DNA of 23,431 nt, from contig DLQV01000061.1 in NCBI GenBank assembly GCA_002474415.1, positions 1 through 23,431 on the forward strand, in the 5' to 3' direction. The stretch is from Lachnospiraceae bacterium UBA7598 (GTDB lineage: Bacteria; Bacillota; Clostridia; Lachnospirales; Lachnospiraceae). Numbering within the stretch: position 1 is the stretch's first letter; each line of letters begins with the position of its first letter. The position numbers and the translations under genes are program-made. Shown piece by piece: positions 1-7,589 of this stretch. A model generated the notes under the pieces. It did not search any database. It was not told the DNA's origin and saw only the letters and a list, made by a program, of their open reading frames with translations.

Positions 1-597
1 CTGGTGTGTGTGGTGATGGATGCGGCAACGCCAGATCACTATACAGATACCAGAAAATTATTTGATTACTGTTTTGAAAATTTCCAGGCGCTGAATATTT
101 CAGAAAATGATGCGGATCTGGCACAGGATAATGGAAAAGATTACGGGATTATGAACAATAATGAGCCATATGTCAGGCTGGATGCGGATGCTTATATTAT
201 TATGCCAAAGGGGGCACAGTTTTCCGATGCATCCTATAAAAAAACAAAATCCGCAAAAGAAAATAAAAAAGTTGCCAGACTTACGTACACTTATGCCGGG
301 CATGAAGTCGGAAGCGTGGATATTGTAAAGACCGGGGCAAAGGTAAAAGACAATTATTACACGAATACCGATGCCGGGAAAAAGGAAAATGAACGGGTCA
401 TACAGATCGATCCCGTATGGATGCTCATTGTGGGTGCCGTTGCTCTGGCAGTAGCTGTTTTCTGGCTTTTTGGAAGGCGGGCATATGATAATTTTTATGT
501 AATCCGTCACCAGAGAAAAACGAGGCGGAAGGATAAAATACGTTTTTGCGAAAAGAAACGGAAGAAATACAATCGCAGGAAGGACAGGTTTTTTTAA
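1..597 (+). CDS. D-alanyl-D-alanine carboxypeptidase, C-terminal part (partial)
   Basis: The frame is open from base 1, so the gene starts upstream of the window; 198 codons and a TAA are visible. The first residues (LVCVVMDA, then HYTDTRKLFDYCFENF) match the end of the DacA/DacF-type penicillin-binding domain, where 'YTDT..L.DY.F.NF' is typical. These enzymes trim the terminal D-Ala of peptidoglycan stem peptides at the outer membrane face. A linker and beta-rich C-terminal domain follow (about residues 45-135), then one transmembrane helix (WMLIVGAVALAVAVFWLF) and a very basic cytoplasmic tail rich in Lys/Arg. This gives a C-terminal membrane anchor, as in other Lachnospiraceae carboxypeptidases. 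The catalytic SxxK, SxN and KTG motifs lie outside the window, so activity cannot be judged. Family assignment is fairly firm, the exact paralogue is not. Confidence 0.75.
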   Translation: MVCVVMDAATPDHYTDTRKLFDYCFENFQALNISENDADLAQDNGKDYGIMNNNEPYVRLDADAYIIMPKGAQFSDASYKKTKSAKENKKVARLTYTYAGHEVGSVDIVKTGAKVKDNYYTNTDAGKKENERVIQIDPVWMLIVGAVALAVAVFWLFGRRAYDNFYVIRHQRKTRRKDKIRFCEKKRKKYNRRKDRFF

Positions 598-621
598 ATC
601 CCTCAAATAAAGCGAAAATGC

Positions 622-649
622 TTGCGTATTTGCCGCAAACAGGTATAAT
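622..649 (+). promoter_or_regulatory. Putative promoter of the minCDE operon
   Basis: A perfect TATAAT lies at 644-649, preceded at 16 bases by a weak -35 TTGCGT (622-627). It sits in the 96-base gap between the carboxypeptidase stop and minC, with initiation expected near 656. The -10 is strong, the -35 is poor. Confidence 0.5.
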
Positions 650-661
650 TACAATTGATGG

Positions 662-682
662 ATTTCATTTTAATAATGAAAT
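662..682 (+). promoter_or_regulatory. AT-rich inverted repeat just before the minC ribosome binding site
   Basis: ATTTCATT (662-669) and AATGAAAT (675-682) form a perfect 8-bp inverted repeat around a 5-base loop. It ends one base before the GGAGG of minC (684-688) and would lie in the 5' leader of the min transcript. It could be a weak hairpin affecting initiation or a protein site; no known element was recognised. Confidence 0.35.
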
Positions 683-693
683 TGGAGGTTACC

Positions 694-1407
694 ATGTCAC
701 AATCTGTTACGATAAAAAGTAATAAATACGGAATTAATCTTGTGTTAGACCCGGAGATTGGGTTTGATGAGTTATTAAAGGATGTCGTAGAGAAATTCAA
801 AGCATCCAGTACATTTTTTAAAAATGCAAAACTGGCATTGTCTTTTGAAGGAAGAAAACTATCAGAAGAAGAAGAACAGCAGATCATATCAGCAATTGAG
901 AGCAACACGTCGATTGAAATCCTGTGTATCGTTGAAAATGGGACAAGACAGGAAGCTGTCATGAAGGAACAGGTCGAGGCATTTTACGAGGCCGTACAGC
1001 AGCAGTATGAAAATGCAGCAGCAGGAAACGGACCGGAGCAGTTTTACCGCGGCACGTTGCGGTCGGGACAGGTGATTTCGAGTGAATCAAGTGTCACAAT
1101 CATTGGAGATGTCAATCCGGGAGCCAAAATTATTTCCCAGGGAAACATCGTAATTCTTGGTGCATTAAAAGGTAATGCACAGGCGGGCTGTATGGGGGAT
1201 CGTAACTGTTTTATTTTTGCGCTGGATATGCAGCCGATTCAGATTCAGATTGGGGATCTGATCGCAAAGAGTCCGGACAAGCCGGAACCAAAACGCCGCA
1301 CCCTTCGCAGAGCAAAGACGCCGGAAGTGGAAGCACAGATCGCCATTGCAAGAGATGGAAATATCTATATTGAGCCAATCACCAAAAATATATTAAATAA
1401 CATTTAG
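694..1407 (+). CDS. minC: Septum site-determining protein MinC
   Basis: Division inhibitor that, with MinD, blocks FtsZ ring assembly away from midcell. The start is ATG 694 (MSQSVTIKS), 5 bases after a GGAGG at 684-688; an upstream in-frame ATG at 655 has no ribosome binding site and lies at the predicted transcript start. The 237-residue product has the expected two parts. An N-terminal FtsZ-binding domain covers about residues 1-105. A C-terminal right-handed beta-helix domain begins about residue 125 (YRGTLRSGQVISSESSVTI, GDVNPGAKIISQGNIVILG, LKGNAQAG), which dimerises and binds MinD. Length and order are typical of the family. minD follows after 22 bases and minE follows that, so the operon is transcribed as one unit. 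Confidence 0.95.
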   Translation: MSQSVTIKSNKYGINLVLDPEIGFDELLKDVVEKFKASSTFFKNAKLALSFEGRKLSEEEEQQIISAIESNTSIEILCIVENGTRQEAVMKEQVEAFYEAVQQQYENAAAGNGPEQFYRGTLRSGQVISSESSVTIIGDVNPGAKIISQGNIVILGALKGNAQAGCMGDRNCFIFALDMQPIQIQIGDLIAKSPDKPEPKRRTLRRAKTPEVEAQIAIARDGNIYIEPITKNILNNI

Positions 1408-1429
1408 GGACGTAGGAGGAATAAGTTTC

Positions 1430-2221
1430 ATGAGCGAAGTAATCGTTATCACATCAGGAAAGGGTGGTGTAGGTAAGACCACAACCACAGCAAACATTGG
1501 TACAGGTCTTGCACAGTTAAACAAGAAAGTTGTAATGATTGATACCGATATCGGACTGCGTAACCTGGATGTGGTTATGGGTTTGGAGAATCGTATTGTA
1601 TATAATCTGGTAGATGTTGTGGAAGGAAAATGCCGTATCCGTCAGGCATTGATCAAAGATAAGAGATATCCGGAATTATGTCTGCTTCCATCCGCACAGA
1701 CCAGAGATAAAGATGCCGTTACACCGGAGCAGATGGTGGCATTGATTAATGAGCTTCGGGAAGAGTTTGACTATATTTTACTGGACTGCCCGGCCGGTAT
1801 TGAGCAGGGATTTAAAAATGCCGTGGCAGGTGCGGATCGTGCACTGGTTGTTACGACACCGGAAGTATCTGCAATCCGCGATGCAGACCGTATTGTAGGA
1901 CTTCTTGAGGCAAACGAGATGAAACGAATCGATCTGATCGTGAACCGTCTGCGTGTGGATATGGTAAAGCGCGGCGAGATGATGACCGTAGATGATGTGA
2001 CGGATATCCTGGCTGTAAATCTGATCGGTGCCGTACCGGATGACGAGCAGATCGTTATTTCCACTAACCGTGGTGAGCCGCTGGTTGGAACTAACTGTCC
2101 GGCAGGAAAAGCATATTCCAATATCTGCCACCGTATTATGGGAGAAGAAGTTCCGTTCCTGAATCTGAATGAGAAGCAGGGAGTCCTTGAGAAGCTGAAG
2201 GACATTTTTAAGAAGAATTAG
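1430..2221 (+). CDS. minD: Septum site-determining ATPase MinD
   Basis: Membrane-associated ParA/MinD-type ATPase that recruits MinC and is displaced by MinE. The 263-residue protein carries the deviant Walker A KGGVGKT at residues 11-17 with its signature lysine, the switch region DTDIGLRNLDVVMGLENR (about 38-55), and the 'LLDCPAGIE' Walker B/switch II region near residue 118. The C-terminus (VLEKLKDIFKKN) is an amphipathic basic helix of the type used for membrane targeting. The start ATG follows TAGGAGG at a normal distance. minC precedes it and minE begins 14 bases after its stop. Nothing abnormal was seen. Confidence 0.97.
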   Translation: MSEVIVITSGKGGVGKTTTTANIGTGLAQLNKKVVMIDTDIGLRNLDVVMGLENRIVYNLVDVVEGKCRIRQALIKDKRYPELCLLPSAQTRDKDAVTPEQMVALINELREEFDYILLDCPAGIEQGFKNAVAGADRALVVTTPEVSAIRDADRIVGLLEANEMKRIDLIVNRLRVDMVKRGEMMTVDDVTDILAVNLIGAVPDDEQIVISTNRGEPLVGTNCPAGKAYSNICHRIMGEEVPFLNLNEKQGVLEKLKDIFKKN

Positions 2222-2235
2222 AGGGGGTACTTATT

Positions 2236-2517
2236 GTGGGAATAATGGATTTATTTAAGAAGAAAACTTCCGGCAACGTCGCAAAGGACCGCCTGAAGCT
2301 GGTGTTGGTTTCTGACCGTGCCAACTGTTCTTCTGAGATGATGGAGATGATGAAAAATGACATTATCGAAGTGATCTCACGCTACATGGATATTGATGCG
2401 GATGCACTTGATGTGAAAATTACGGAGACAGAGTCCGATTCTAACAACGGAACCGTACCGGCACTTGTCGCAAATATTCCAATCCGTGATATGAAGCATC
2501 GTCCGGATCCAAGATAG
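2236..2517 (+). CDS. minE: Cell division topological specificity factor MinE
   Basis: MinE stimulates MinD ATPase activity and confines Min inhibition to the poles. The 93-residue product has the usual short N-terminal MinD/membrane-contact segment (MDLFKKK), an anti-MinCD helix region and the beta/alpha topological domain (RLKLVLVSDRANC through VANIPIRDM). The GTG at 2236 is preferred because the GAGGGGG at 2221-2227 is 8 bases away. The in-frame ATG at 2245 would sit 17 bases from it and would give a 90-residue product. It is the last gene of minCDE and is followed by a strong terminator. Confidence 0.92.
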   Translation: MGIMDLFKKKTSGNVAKDRLKLVLVSDRANCSSEMMEMMKNDIIEVISRYMDIDADALDVKITETESDSNNGTVPALVANIPIRDMKHRPDPR

Positions 2518-2541
2518 GAAATTACAGAGAGTACATATGAG

Positions 2542-2578
2542 AAATGCCCGGCAGATGAACGCATGCCGGGCATTTTTT
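2542..2578 (+). terminator. Rho-independent terminator of minCDE
   Basis: ATGCCCGGCA (2544-2553) pairs perfectly with TGCCGGGCAT (2564-2573) around a 10-base loop. Two more A-T pairs extend the stem outward, and a run of six T ends at 2578. It lies 24 bases after minE. The convergent nagA stop is 13 bases beyond the T run, so the hairpin may also slow minus-strand transcription, but on that strand only three T follow the stem. Confidence 0.92.
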
Positions 2579-2590
2579 AGCAACAGGGTT

Positions 2591-3700
2591 TTATATGACA
2601 CGAACCAGGTTCAGTTCGGAATCCAGAAGAAGGACATCGGCTCTTGCACCAGGGGTGAGGGTTCCGATGGTATGCTCCAGTCCGATGCTTTTTGCCGGAT
2701 TATAGGTGGCGGCTTTGACTGCGGTGGCCAGTGGAATACCGAAGTTTACTGCATTTTTCATACAGTCAAAAAGGTTTGTAGCCGAGCCGGCGATGGTTCC
2801 GTCTTTTAAGGTGGCGAGACGCCCTTTTTTCGTTACCGGTTGTCCGCCAAGCTCATATGTCCCATCTTCCATACCTGTGGCACGCATGGCATCACTAATC
2901 AGTATCATGCGATCTTCGCCGAACATGCGAAAGGCATTCCGGATGACAGACGGGTGGATATGAACGCCGTCACAAATCATTTCTGCCATGGCATGCGGAC
3001 AGTCAGTGGCTGCACCGATAATGCCCGGATTCCGGTGATGCAATGGTGGCATGGCATTGAATAAATGTGTGACATGACTGGCTCCCGCAGCAAAAGCATT
3101 TTGGGCAACTTCATAAGATGCCGTGGAGTGACCGAGGGAGATGGTCAGCTGGGAATGAAATTCCCGGATAAAGGCATCCGCACCTGGAAGTTCCGGTGCA
3201 ATCGTGATGATACGGATTTTGTTATCGCACGCCTGGGAGAGACGCCGGAACATGTCGATATCCGGTGCGTGAAGATAGCTTGCTTTTTGTGCACCTTTTT
3301 TTTCAGGCGAGAGAAATGGTCCTTCCATATGGATGCCTGCAATAAAAGCATGGGTGTTGTCATCTGGAACTTCGCGGATGGATGCAAAAGCTGTCAGCAG
3401 CTGATCTTCCGGTAAGGTCATGGAAGTTGGACAAAAAGATGTTACACCGCAGGAACGCAGGTATTTTGCAATTTTTAAAAGTCCCTCCGCGTTACCATCA
3501 CTGAAATCACATCCCATAGCACCGTGAATGTGTACATCGACAAGCCCCGGAATCACATACAGACCGGATGCATCAATGACAGTATCATCTGTTTTATCAG
3601 CGGAATCCGCCGTGATACGATGTGTGTCGTTGTCAATATGCAAATCTTTTGTCTGGAAAGATCCGTTTTCCTCCCAGACAAGTCCGTTTTTTATAATCAT
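2591..3700 (-). CDS. nagA: N-acetylglucosamine-6-phosphate deacetylase
   Basis: Amidohydrolase-superfamily enzyme that converts GlcNAc-6-P to GlcN-6-P plus acetate in the cytoplasm. The 369-residue protein shows all the family marks: HIH at residues 57-59 (GLVDVHIHGAMGCD), the metal-binding Glu in MEGPFLSPEKKGAQ (E126), H191 in SLGHSTASY, H212 in THLFNAMPPLHHRNPG, DGVHIHP (244-250), and the catalytic Asp in LISDAMRATG (D270). It starts 29 bases downstream of nagB on the same strand, with GGAG at a good distance, so nagB-nagA form one operon. It is the step between the kinase/epimerase products of the plus-strand locus and NagB. Confidence 0.96.
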   Translation of the reverse strand: MIIKNGLVWEENGSFQTKDLHIDNDTHRITADSADKTDDTVIDASGLYVIPGLVDVHIHGAMGCDFSDGNAEGLLKIAKYLRSCGVTSFCPTSMTLPEDQLLTAFASIREVPDDNTHAFIAGIHMEGPFLSPEKKGAQKASYLHAPDIDMFRRLSQACDNKIRIITIAPELPGADAFIREFHSQLTISLGHSTASYEVAQNAFAAGASHVTHLFNAMPPLHHRNPGIIGAATDCPHAMAEMICDGVHIHPSVIRNAFRMFGEDRMILISDAMRATGMEDGTYELGGQPVTKKGRLATLKDGTIAGSATNLFDCMKNAVNFGIPLATAVKAATYNPAKSIGLEHTIGTLTPGARADVLLLDSELNLVRVI

Positions 3701-3729
3701 AAGGAACTCCTTTACAAAAGCAATAAATA

Positions 3730-4473
3730 TTAAATCAGATTTTTTTCAATGATGCGTGATAATGCAGCTTCATCTGCAACAATAGAAACATCATCGTGCA
3801 GCTGCAGAATGGATGCAGGCACCTGTGGGGTAATCGGACCAAACAAAGACTGATACAGAGCATCCGCTTTTCCTTCTCCATTTGCGATTAACAGGATATG
3901 TTTTGCCTCCATGATATTTTTGATCCCGGTCGTATATGCATGAGTAGGAACTTCATCAATGGAATCAAAGAAACGGGCATTTGCCTGAATGGTTGTTTTT
4001 GTAAGTTCTACACAGTGGGTCTCTTTTGCAAATGCATCGGATGGTTCATTAAAGCCGATATGTCCATTGTTACCGATACCTAGGAGCTGTAAATCAATGC
4101 CGCCCATCTGGTGAATAATGGAATTGTAACGGGTACATTCTTTATCAACATCTTCTTCCATTCCATTTGGAATATAGGTATTTTCCGGTTTAATATTTAC
4201 ATGATCGAAAAGATTGTGACGCATAAAATAAGCGTAGCTTTCTGAATTGGATGCGTCAAGTCCTTTGTATTCATCCAGATTGATGCTGTGGATCTGCGAG
4301 AAATCCAGATCCCCTTTTTTATACCATTCAATGAGCTGTTTATAAGTTCCGATTGGTGAGGAACCTGTGGCGAGGCCAAGTACTGATTCCGGTTTCAGAA
4401 TCATCTGTGCGGAGATAATATTTGCTGCCTTGCGGCTCATTTCATCATAATTTTTTGTTCTGTAGATTCTCAT
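3730..4473 (-). CDS. nagB: Glucosamine-6-phosphate deaminase
   Basis: Converts GlcN-6-P to fructose-6-P and ammonia, the last amino-sugar step before glycolysis. The 247-residue protein has the phosphate-loop segment GLATGSSPIGTYK (33-45), the catalytic-region motif NLDEYKGL (65-72), and GIGNNGHIGFNEP (132-144) with the ring-opening His at 138. A perfect AAGGAGG lies 6 bases before the ATG. It is the first gene of nagB-nagA and diverges from the esterase/RpiR/ROK operon. The 240-base gap between them holds the putative RpiR operator, so joint control is plausible but not shown. Confidence 0.96.
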   Translation of the reverse strand: MRIYRTKNYDEMSRKAANIISAQMILKPESVLGLATGSSPIGTYKQLIEWYKKGDLDFSQIHSINLDEYKGLDASNSESYAYFMRHNLFDHVNIKPENTYIPNGMEEDVDKECTRYNSIIHQMGGIDLQLLGIGNNGHIGFNEPSDAFAKETHCVELTKTTIQANARFFDSIDEVPTHAYTTGIKNIMEAKHILLIANGEGKADALYQSLFGPITPQVPASILQLHDDVSIVADEAALSRIIEKNLI

Positions 4474-4513
4474 AAATGTCCTCCTTAATATGGATTTCGT
4501 TTGTTTGAGAATG

Positions 4514-4519
4514 ATTATA
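4514..4519 (-). promoter_or_regulatory. Possible -10 of the nagBA promoter
   Basis: On the minus strand TATAAT occurs at 4519-4514, giving a leader of roughly 35 bases before the nagB ATG. No convincing -35 is found 17 bases upstream, but the region there is A/T-tract rich. The call is tentative. Confidence 0.35.
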
Positions 4520-4615
4520 AAATTAAAAAATAAAAAAAGCTATATCTTCGAGGAAAACGGAAAGAACTATCAAAAAAATGCAGTAAAAACAGAAATGTAA
4601 GGGGTTGTGGGAAGT

Positions 4616-4638
4616 GTTGTGGAAACTACTTTCAGAAA
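4616..4638 (+). promoter_or_regulatory. Putative RpiR operator upstream of the esterase-regulator-kinase operon
   Basis: The core is GAAACTACTTTC (4622-4633), an imperfect palindrome with GAAA and TTTC arms, followed by AGAAA, so GAAA/TTTC half-sites overlap. The 20 bases 4616-4635 match 7523-7542, upstream of the GH20 gene, at 17 positions. The 12-mer TACTTTCAGAAA (4627-4638) recurs exactly at 7566-7577. The site ends 13 bases before the -35 of the adjacent promoter. An RpiR-family gene is the second gene of the operon, which makes its product the natural binder; this is inference. Confidence 0.6.
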
Positions 4639-4651
4639 TCAAAGTTAATGA

Positions 4652-4680
4652 TTGTATTTTGCAGGAAGACTCGTTATAAT
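4652..4680 (+). promoter_or_regulatory. Promoter of the esterase-rpiR-ROK operon
   Basis: TTGTAT (4652-4657), a 17-base spacer and a perfect TATAAT (4675-4680). Initiation is expected near 4687, about 28 bases before the esterase ATG. The layout closely resembles the promoter at 7590-7618. Confidence 0.75.
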
Positions 4681-4714
4681 TGCATGTAAAAATATAAAAA
4701 GAGGCAATTATAAT

Positions 4715-5704
4715 ATGGAGAAAACAGTGTGGCGGGAACAAGTGAGGAGACTTGGAATTACAAAAGAAGAAACGTTGGGGTTACGCCTTTGCTGGTCTGC
4801 ATCCGGAATTGCATTTGTGACAGCGGCAAGTGTCGTTACCGTGGAAATGGCAGCACAGAGCATTACACCACAGGAGGATGCATTTATTGGGGTTTTTATA
4901 AATAAAGAAAAGCAGCCCCGGCAGAAAATCCGGACAATTCCGGGAAAGAGAAAATATATAGTTTATCAGCAAAAGACACCAGAAACCGTAAGAATCCGGT
5001 TAGTGAAACTGACAGAAGAACAATATGGGAATGTGTGGATTACAGACCTTACTACAGATGCCCCCATTACAAGGGATGTAATTTTGTCCCGTCATCTGTT
5101 ATTTGTAGGAGATTCACTTACCGCTGGATATGGAGTAGATGGAATAAATGGGGTCAGTACGTTTCGGACAGAGGATGAAGATGTGACCAAAGCCTATGCA
5201 TATCAGGCAGCAGAGATGTTGCATGCAGATAGCAGGATTGTGGCGTATAGCGGGAATGGGGTATTATCCCGCTGGATTCCACCGGAGCAGGATACACCTT
5301 ATACGGAAAACATTCTTCCCGAAATTTTTCCCTATATACAAAACGAAGTTCCGGATCTGATCGTGTGTAACCTGGGGACCAATGATGCAAGTTATGTGAG
5401 GCAGATTCCTTCCCGCGAGCGTGCGTTTGTAGAAAAATATACGGATTTCATACAGCAGCTTAAGAAGGTTTTTGCTGATACGAAAATGCTTCTGCTTTAT
5501 GGCATGATGGAACAGACGTTATGCGAAAAAGTACAGGAAACTGCACAGCAATGTGGCGCAGAGTTCCTGAAGCTTCCATTGCAGAATCCGGTCAATGGCA
5601 TGGGAACGGATGGACATCCAAGTGCCAGAACGCAGCAGGAAATTGCGTTATATGTGGAAAGATATATCGAACAGATGATGATGTGGAGAACAGATGAACA
5701 ATGA
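4715..5704 (+). CDS. SGNH-fold carbohydrate O-acetyl esterase, CE2-like
   Basis: A 329-residue esterase probably removing O-acetyl groups from an imported sugar. The start is ATG 4715; an earlier in-frame start at 4652 would lie inside the promoter. An N-terminal beta-rich region (about 50-125) precedes an SGNH hydrolase domain, the two-domain layout of CE2 acetylesterases. Catalytic blocks are visible: FVGDSLTAGYG with Ser134, YSGNGV with Gly180, LGTNDA with Asn223, and TDGHPS with His301. There is no classical signal peptide, although residues 26-42 are mildly hydrophobic, so it is probably cytoplasmic and acts after uptake. It overlaps the rpiR-like gene by 11 bases, suggesting translational coupling. 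The true substrate (acetylated GlcNAc, ManNAc, muramic acid or another sugar) cannot be read from sequence. Confidence 0.8.
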   Translation: MEKTVWREQVRRLGITKEETLGLRLCWSASGIAFVTAASVVTVEMAAQSITPQEDAFIGVFINKEKQPRQKIRTIPGKRKYIVYQQKTPETVRIRLVKLTEEQYGNVWITDLTTDAPITRDVILSRHLLFVGDSLTAGYGVDGINGVSTFRTEDEDVTKAYAYQAAEMLHADSRIVAYSGNGVLSRWIPPEQDTPYTENILPEIFPYIQNEVPDLIVCNLGTNDASYVRQIPSRERAFVEKYTDFIQQLKKVFADTKMLLLYGMMEQTLCEKVQETAQQCGAEFLKLPLQNPVNGMGTDGHPSARTQQEIALYVERYIEQMMMWRTDEQ

Positions 5705-6569
5705 TTATATGATCTCATTTCAAAATGAGACAAAACAGACAATAGAAGCATCCTATAAAAAAATGACAGCGGTTGAACGCAGTGTAGCAGATTTTTTTAT
5801 AGGAAATAAAGATGATATGGACTTTTCTTCTAAAAATATTTCCCATGTGCTGTATGTATCTGAGGCTACTTTGTCAAGATTTTCTCAAAAGTGCGGATAT
5901 AAAGGATATCGGGAATTTATTTTTTCTTATGAAAGAGACTTAAAATTTGAACAAAAAAGCGAGGGGACAGAAAAGGATGTCGGATTGTTTGCGCGTCGCG
6001 TGCAAAATTCGTACCAGAAACTGTTACAGGAAAATTTCCGGATTCTTGACGAGGAACAGATCCGGCGGGTGGCAGGAATGCTTAACATCAGCAAACGTGT
6101 ACTGATTTTTGGAATCGGAAATTCCGGTTATGCAGCGGAAGAATTCCAGCTGCGTTTCATGCGTATCGGAATGGACGTTAATGCAGTTACGGATTCGCAT
6201 ATGATGAAGATTGGTGCGGCGCTGGCCGGGAAGGAAACACTTGTGATTGCCATCACGTTAAGTGGAGAGACTGCAGAAGTGTTGGAAAGTATTCGAATCG
6301 CCAAAAGCAGAGGCGCAAGTGTTATCTGTATGACAGCAGTTCCCGGATCATCTGTTGCAAAGGAATCGCAGGAAGTAATTCAGGTTGCGGCACTAAAAAA
6401 TCTGGATACAGGAACAAAAATTTCACCGCAATTTTCCATTTTAGCAATTATGGATGTTTTATACTCTTATTATTTTGCAAATGATTCTTACTTTAAAACA
6501 CAAAAATACAAGGCAACTCTGTCTGCCATTCGCGCAAACAGGGAACACACGGAGGATAAAGATGAATAA
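5694..6569 (+). CDS. RpiR/MurR-family transcriptional regulator (HTH + SIS)
   Basis: A 291-residue regulator with an N-terminal HTH_6 domain (about 1-80, recognition region VSEATLSRFSQKCGYKGYREF) and a C-terminal SIS phosphosugar-binding domain (about 120-260: RVLIFGIGNSGYAAEEFQLRF, then AITLSGETAEVLESIRIAK). Family members sense a sugar phosphate through SIS and control amino-sugar or sugar-acid operons. The start ATG is 6 bases after a GGAG and lies inside the end of the esterase gene. Its 3' end overlaps the ROK kinase start by 8 bases. Its likely targets are the two matching operator-like sites at 4616-4638 and 7523-7577, with a ligand such as GlcNAc-6-P or ManNAc-6-P (inference). Confidence 0.92.
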   Translation: MNNDYMISFQNETKQTIEASYKKMTAVERSVADFFIGNKDDMDFSSKNISHVLYVSEATLSRFSQKCGYKGYREFIFSYERDLKFEQKSEGTEKDVGLFARRVQNSYQKLLQENFRILDEEQIRRVAGMLNISKRVLIFGIGNSGYAAEEFQLRFMRIGMDVNAVTDSHMMKIGAALAGKETLVIAITLSGETAEVLESIRIAKSRGASVICMTAVPGSSVAKESQEVIQVAALKNLDTGTKISPQFSILAIMDVLYSYYFANDSYFKTQKYKATLSAIRANREHTEDKDE

Positions 6570-7530
6570 AAAAAAGTATATTGGAATTGATATTGGAGGA
6601 ACGGCAGTAAAGATTGGGAGCGTAGATGAGGATGGCACGATCCATGCAACAGAAACTTATGCCGTTAATTTCGACGGATATGAAACACCTATTTTGCAGA
6701 CGGTAGTGAAGAGCTGCCATATTTTTTTAGAAAAATATCATGAAAAAGCTTCCGAATATGCGGGAATCGGGGTGTCAGCGACTGGAGCAATCTCTACAAA
6801 AAAGGGAGTGGTCGAAGGAACAGCAGGACATATCAAAAACTGGATCAATAGCCCGATTCGACAGGTGATGGAGCAGGAATTTCATATTCCGACAGAGGTG
6901 CTTAATGATGCGAATGCAGCGGCTCTTGGGGAAGCGTGGATCGGTGCTGCAAAAGGCAAAAAGGATGTTGTCGTTGTCACAATTGGGACAGGCGTAGGCG
7001 GTGGCATTCTCATGAACGGAAAAATTTTGCTTGGGGCAAGTGGATTTGCAGGTGAGCTTGGACATATTCCAGTGCAGTATGAAGGAGAAATGTGTACCTG
7101 CGGGAATCGGGGATGTCTTGAGCATTATGGATCGACTTCAGCACTTGTACGAAAAGTCCGGCGGGCTATACAGGAAGGTGAGATTACCGGGGTATCAGAA
7201 GATACTCCGGTTGATGGCAGATGGATTTTTGCACAGGCAGTGGCAGGAAATGCCGCAGTGCAGAAAATTCTGCAGGAGTGGATTAAGGTAATTGCCTTTG
7301 CACTTGTCGGATTTGTGCATTTATTTAATCCGGAGCAGATACTGATTGGTGGTGGAGTTTCTGCACAGGAAGAACTTTTTATTGCTCCTGTCAGATCGTA
7401 TGTGATGAAACATGTGATGCCAAATTTTGCAAAGGATCTTGAAATCGGTGCGGCTGCATTACAGAACGAAGCAGGTATGGCGGGGGCCGTTTATTATTGC
7501 ATACAGCAGGAAAAAGAGCGTGGTTGTTGA
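6562..7530 (+). CDS. ROK-family sugar kinase, probable N-acetylhexosamine kinase
   Basis: A 322-residue ROK kinase that uses ATP to phosphorylate a hexose or N-acetylhexosamine at C6. It shows the phosphate-1 motif DIGGT (10-14), LNDANAAALGE with the probable catalytic Asp116, GTGVGGGILMNGK (142-154), GELGHIPV with Glu165 and His168, and the ROK zinc cluster CTCGNRGCLE (Cys178, Cys180, Cys185 with His168). The start is ATG 6562 after GGAGG, overlapping the regulator by 8 bases. Neighbouring GH20, NanE and NagA/NagB point to GlcNAc or ManNAc as substrate. ROK proteins also include glucokinases, and the sequence alone does not settle specificity. Confidence 0.9.
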   Translation: MNKKKYIGIDIGGTAVKIGSVDEDGTIHATETYAVNFDGYETPILQTVVKSCHIFLEKYHEKASEYAGIGVSATGAISTKKGVVEGTAGHIKNWINSPIRQVMEQEFHIPTEVLNDANAAALGEAWIGAAKGKKDVVVVTIGTGVGGGILMNGKILLGASGFAGELGHIPVQYEGEMCTCGNRGCLEHYGSTSALVRKVRRAIQEGEITGVSEDTPVDGRWIFAQAVAGNAAVQKILQEWIKVIAFALVGFVHLFNPEQILIGGGVSAQEELFIAPVRSYVMKHVMPNFAKDLEIGAAALQNEAGMAGAVYYCIQQEKERGC

Positions 7531-7578
7531 AAGTAGTTTCAGTGGATGGGAAGGTGCCCGGATTGTACTTTCAGAAAG
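7523..7578 (+). promoter_or_regulatory. Putative double RpiR operator upstream of the GH20/ABC operon
   Basis: Two related elements are present. GTTGTTGAAAGTAGTTTCAG (7523-7542) contains the palindrome-like GAAAGTAGTTTC and overlaps the ROK stop codon; it matches 4616-4635 at 17 of 20 positions. CTTTCAGAAAG (7568-7578) is a perfect palindrome around a central A, and it lies within the 12-mer TACTTTCAGAAA shared with 4627-4638. The second element ends 11 bases before the -35. At the upstream promoter the two elements overlap, whereas here they are separated. The function is inferred. Confidence 0.6.
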
Positions 7579-7589
7579 GGCCGATTTTA

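Noticed and set aside
4065..4065. Asn in NagB GIGNNGHIGFNEP where E. coli has Asp
   Set aside because: To my knowledge this substitution is common in Firmicutes NagB proteins, and all other motifs are intact, so it is not evidence of inactivity.
4604..4627. Tandem 12-base repeat (GTTGTGGGAAGT then GTTGTGGAAACT)
   Set aside because: Only two imperfect copies (10 of 12 match), and the second copy is part of the putative operator. Too short to call a repeat family.
7531..7589. Terminator after the ROK kinase gene
   Set aside because: No GC stem followed by a T run was found; the palindromes there fit operators better.
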